Source: Paracoccaceae bacterium (GTDB lineage Bacteria; Pseudomonadota; Alphaproteobacteria; Rhodobacterales; Rhodobacteraceae). Taken from it: a stretch of DNA of 39,061 bases. The position numbers and the translations under genes are program-made. The stretch is from assembly GCA_027000645.1 (NCBI GenBank), contig JALTNO010000339.1:1-39061 (forward strand). The letters run 5' to 3'. Below, piece by piece: positions 38,903 to 39,061 of the stretch. Under the pieces are notes generated by a model that was not told the origin of the DNA, searched no databases, and saw only the letters and a program-made list of their open reading frames with translations. The first letter of the stretch is position 1. Each line of letters opens with the position of its first letter.

Positions 38903-39061
38903 TTGCGCCCCTCCCGGCCGCAATCGCAGGGGCTCTTGCCGATCTTGAACCGGCCGCATTTCGGGCATCTGGCCGAGGAAAGCCTGCGGCTGCCGGGAAA
39001 CCGCAGCCTGCCGAACATGGCCAGCACCGCCATGCCGATCAGGAAGAGGGTCACGATCTTG
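38899..39061 (-). CDS. Zinc-ribbon membrane protein, N-terminus outside window
   Basis: The last 163 bases encode, on the minus strand, the C-terminal 53 residues of a protein. It has a hydrophobic helix (TLFLIGMAVLAMFG), a basic stretch (RLRFPGSRR) and CPKCGRFKIGKSPCDCG, in which four Cys can bind one zinc. Its stop (TGA, 38901-38899) overlaps the exchanger start. The frame is still open at the window end, so the true start is unseen (an internal ATG exists). Function unknown. Confidence 0.7.
   Translation of the reverse strand, partial: KIVTLFLIGMAVLAMFGRLRFPGSRRLSSARCPKCGRFKIGKSPCDCGREGRK

Overview
The window looks like the chromosome of a high-GC alphaproteobacterium of the Rhodobacteraceae type (Rhodobacter, Paracoccus or Roseobacter relatives). 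Three things point there: an F0-only ATP synthase operon (atpI-atpB-atpE-b'-b) with no F1 genes beside it; the alphaproteobacterial cluster pckA / chvI-chvG-hprK-rapZ-EIIA(Man)-HPr; and an acyl-CoA dehydrogenase whose length and N-terminal extension fit methylsuccinyl-CoA dehydrogenase of the ethylmalonyl-CoA pathway. No rRNA, tRNA, CRISPR array, prophage, transposase or insertion sequence was found. The gene set is mostly core, with little sign of recent transfer.

Layout. 1-5289 (minus strand): a translation-linked operon, ffh -> two GNAT acetyltransferases -> chorismate mutase -> rpsP -> bluB -> rimM -> a sulfotransferase-like gene that runs into a 53-bp perfect inverted repeat at the window edge. 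5598-7836: a LysR regulator, an EamA/DMT permease and a convergent ArsR regulator with a probable operator. 8067-10687: the F0 operon, with its own promoter, a large hairpin between atpE and the b' gene, and a rho-independent terminator. 10890-12264: an FCD-type GntR regulator, a candidate small RNA with its own promoter and terminator, and a small lipoprotein. 12433-18615: smc, the Mcd-like dehydrogenase and a TauE/SafE permease. 18634-19509: a winged-helix regulator and a membrane protein, next to a 420-bp non-coding stretch rich in signals. 19930-26356: pckA divergent from the ChvI/ChvG two-component system and the regulatory PTS branch (HPr kinase, RapZ, EIIA, HPr), which couples envelope signalling to carbon metabolism. 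26427-31030: an acyltransferase, gshA, a small membrane protein, rsmE and ubiA. 31093-33461: a large OmpA-domain protein with three internal repeats and a coiled-coil partner. 33477-36833 (minus): uvrC, pgsA, moaD and moaE. 37126-39061 (minus): a zinc-ribbon protein cut by the window end, a Na+/Ca2+ exchanger-type protein and a pteridine-reductase-like SDR.

No clearly new multi-gene system was found. The best leads for undescribed biology are (i) the candidate small RNA at 11721-11850, which presents CCCUCC-type anti-Shine-Dalgarno sequences in two hairpin loops; (ii) the direct repeats 21 bp apart between pckA and chvI; (iii) the triple-repeat OmpA protein with its membrane-anchored coiled-coil partner; (iv) clustering of GANTC (CcrM) sites with perfect DnaA boxes upstream of smc and uvrC; and (v) the winged-helix/membrane-protein pair with its signal-dense upstream region. 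All promoter, operator and RNA calls were made by eye from sequence and are predictions.
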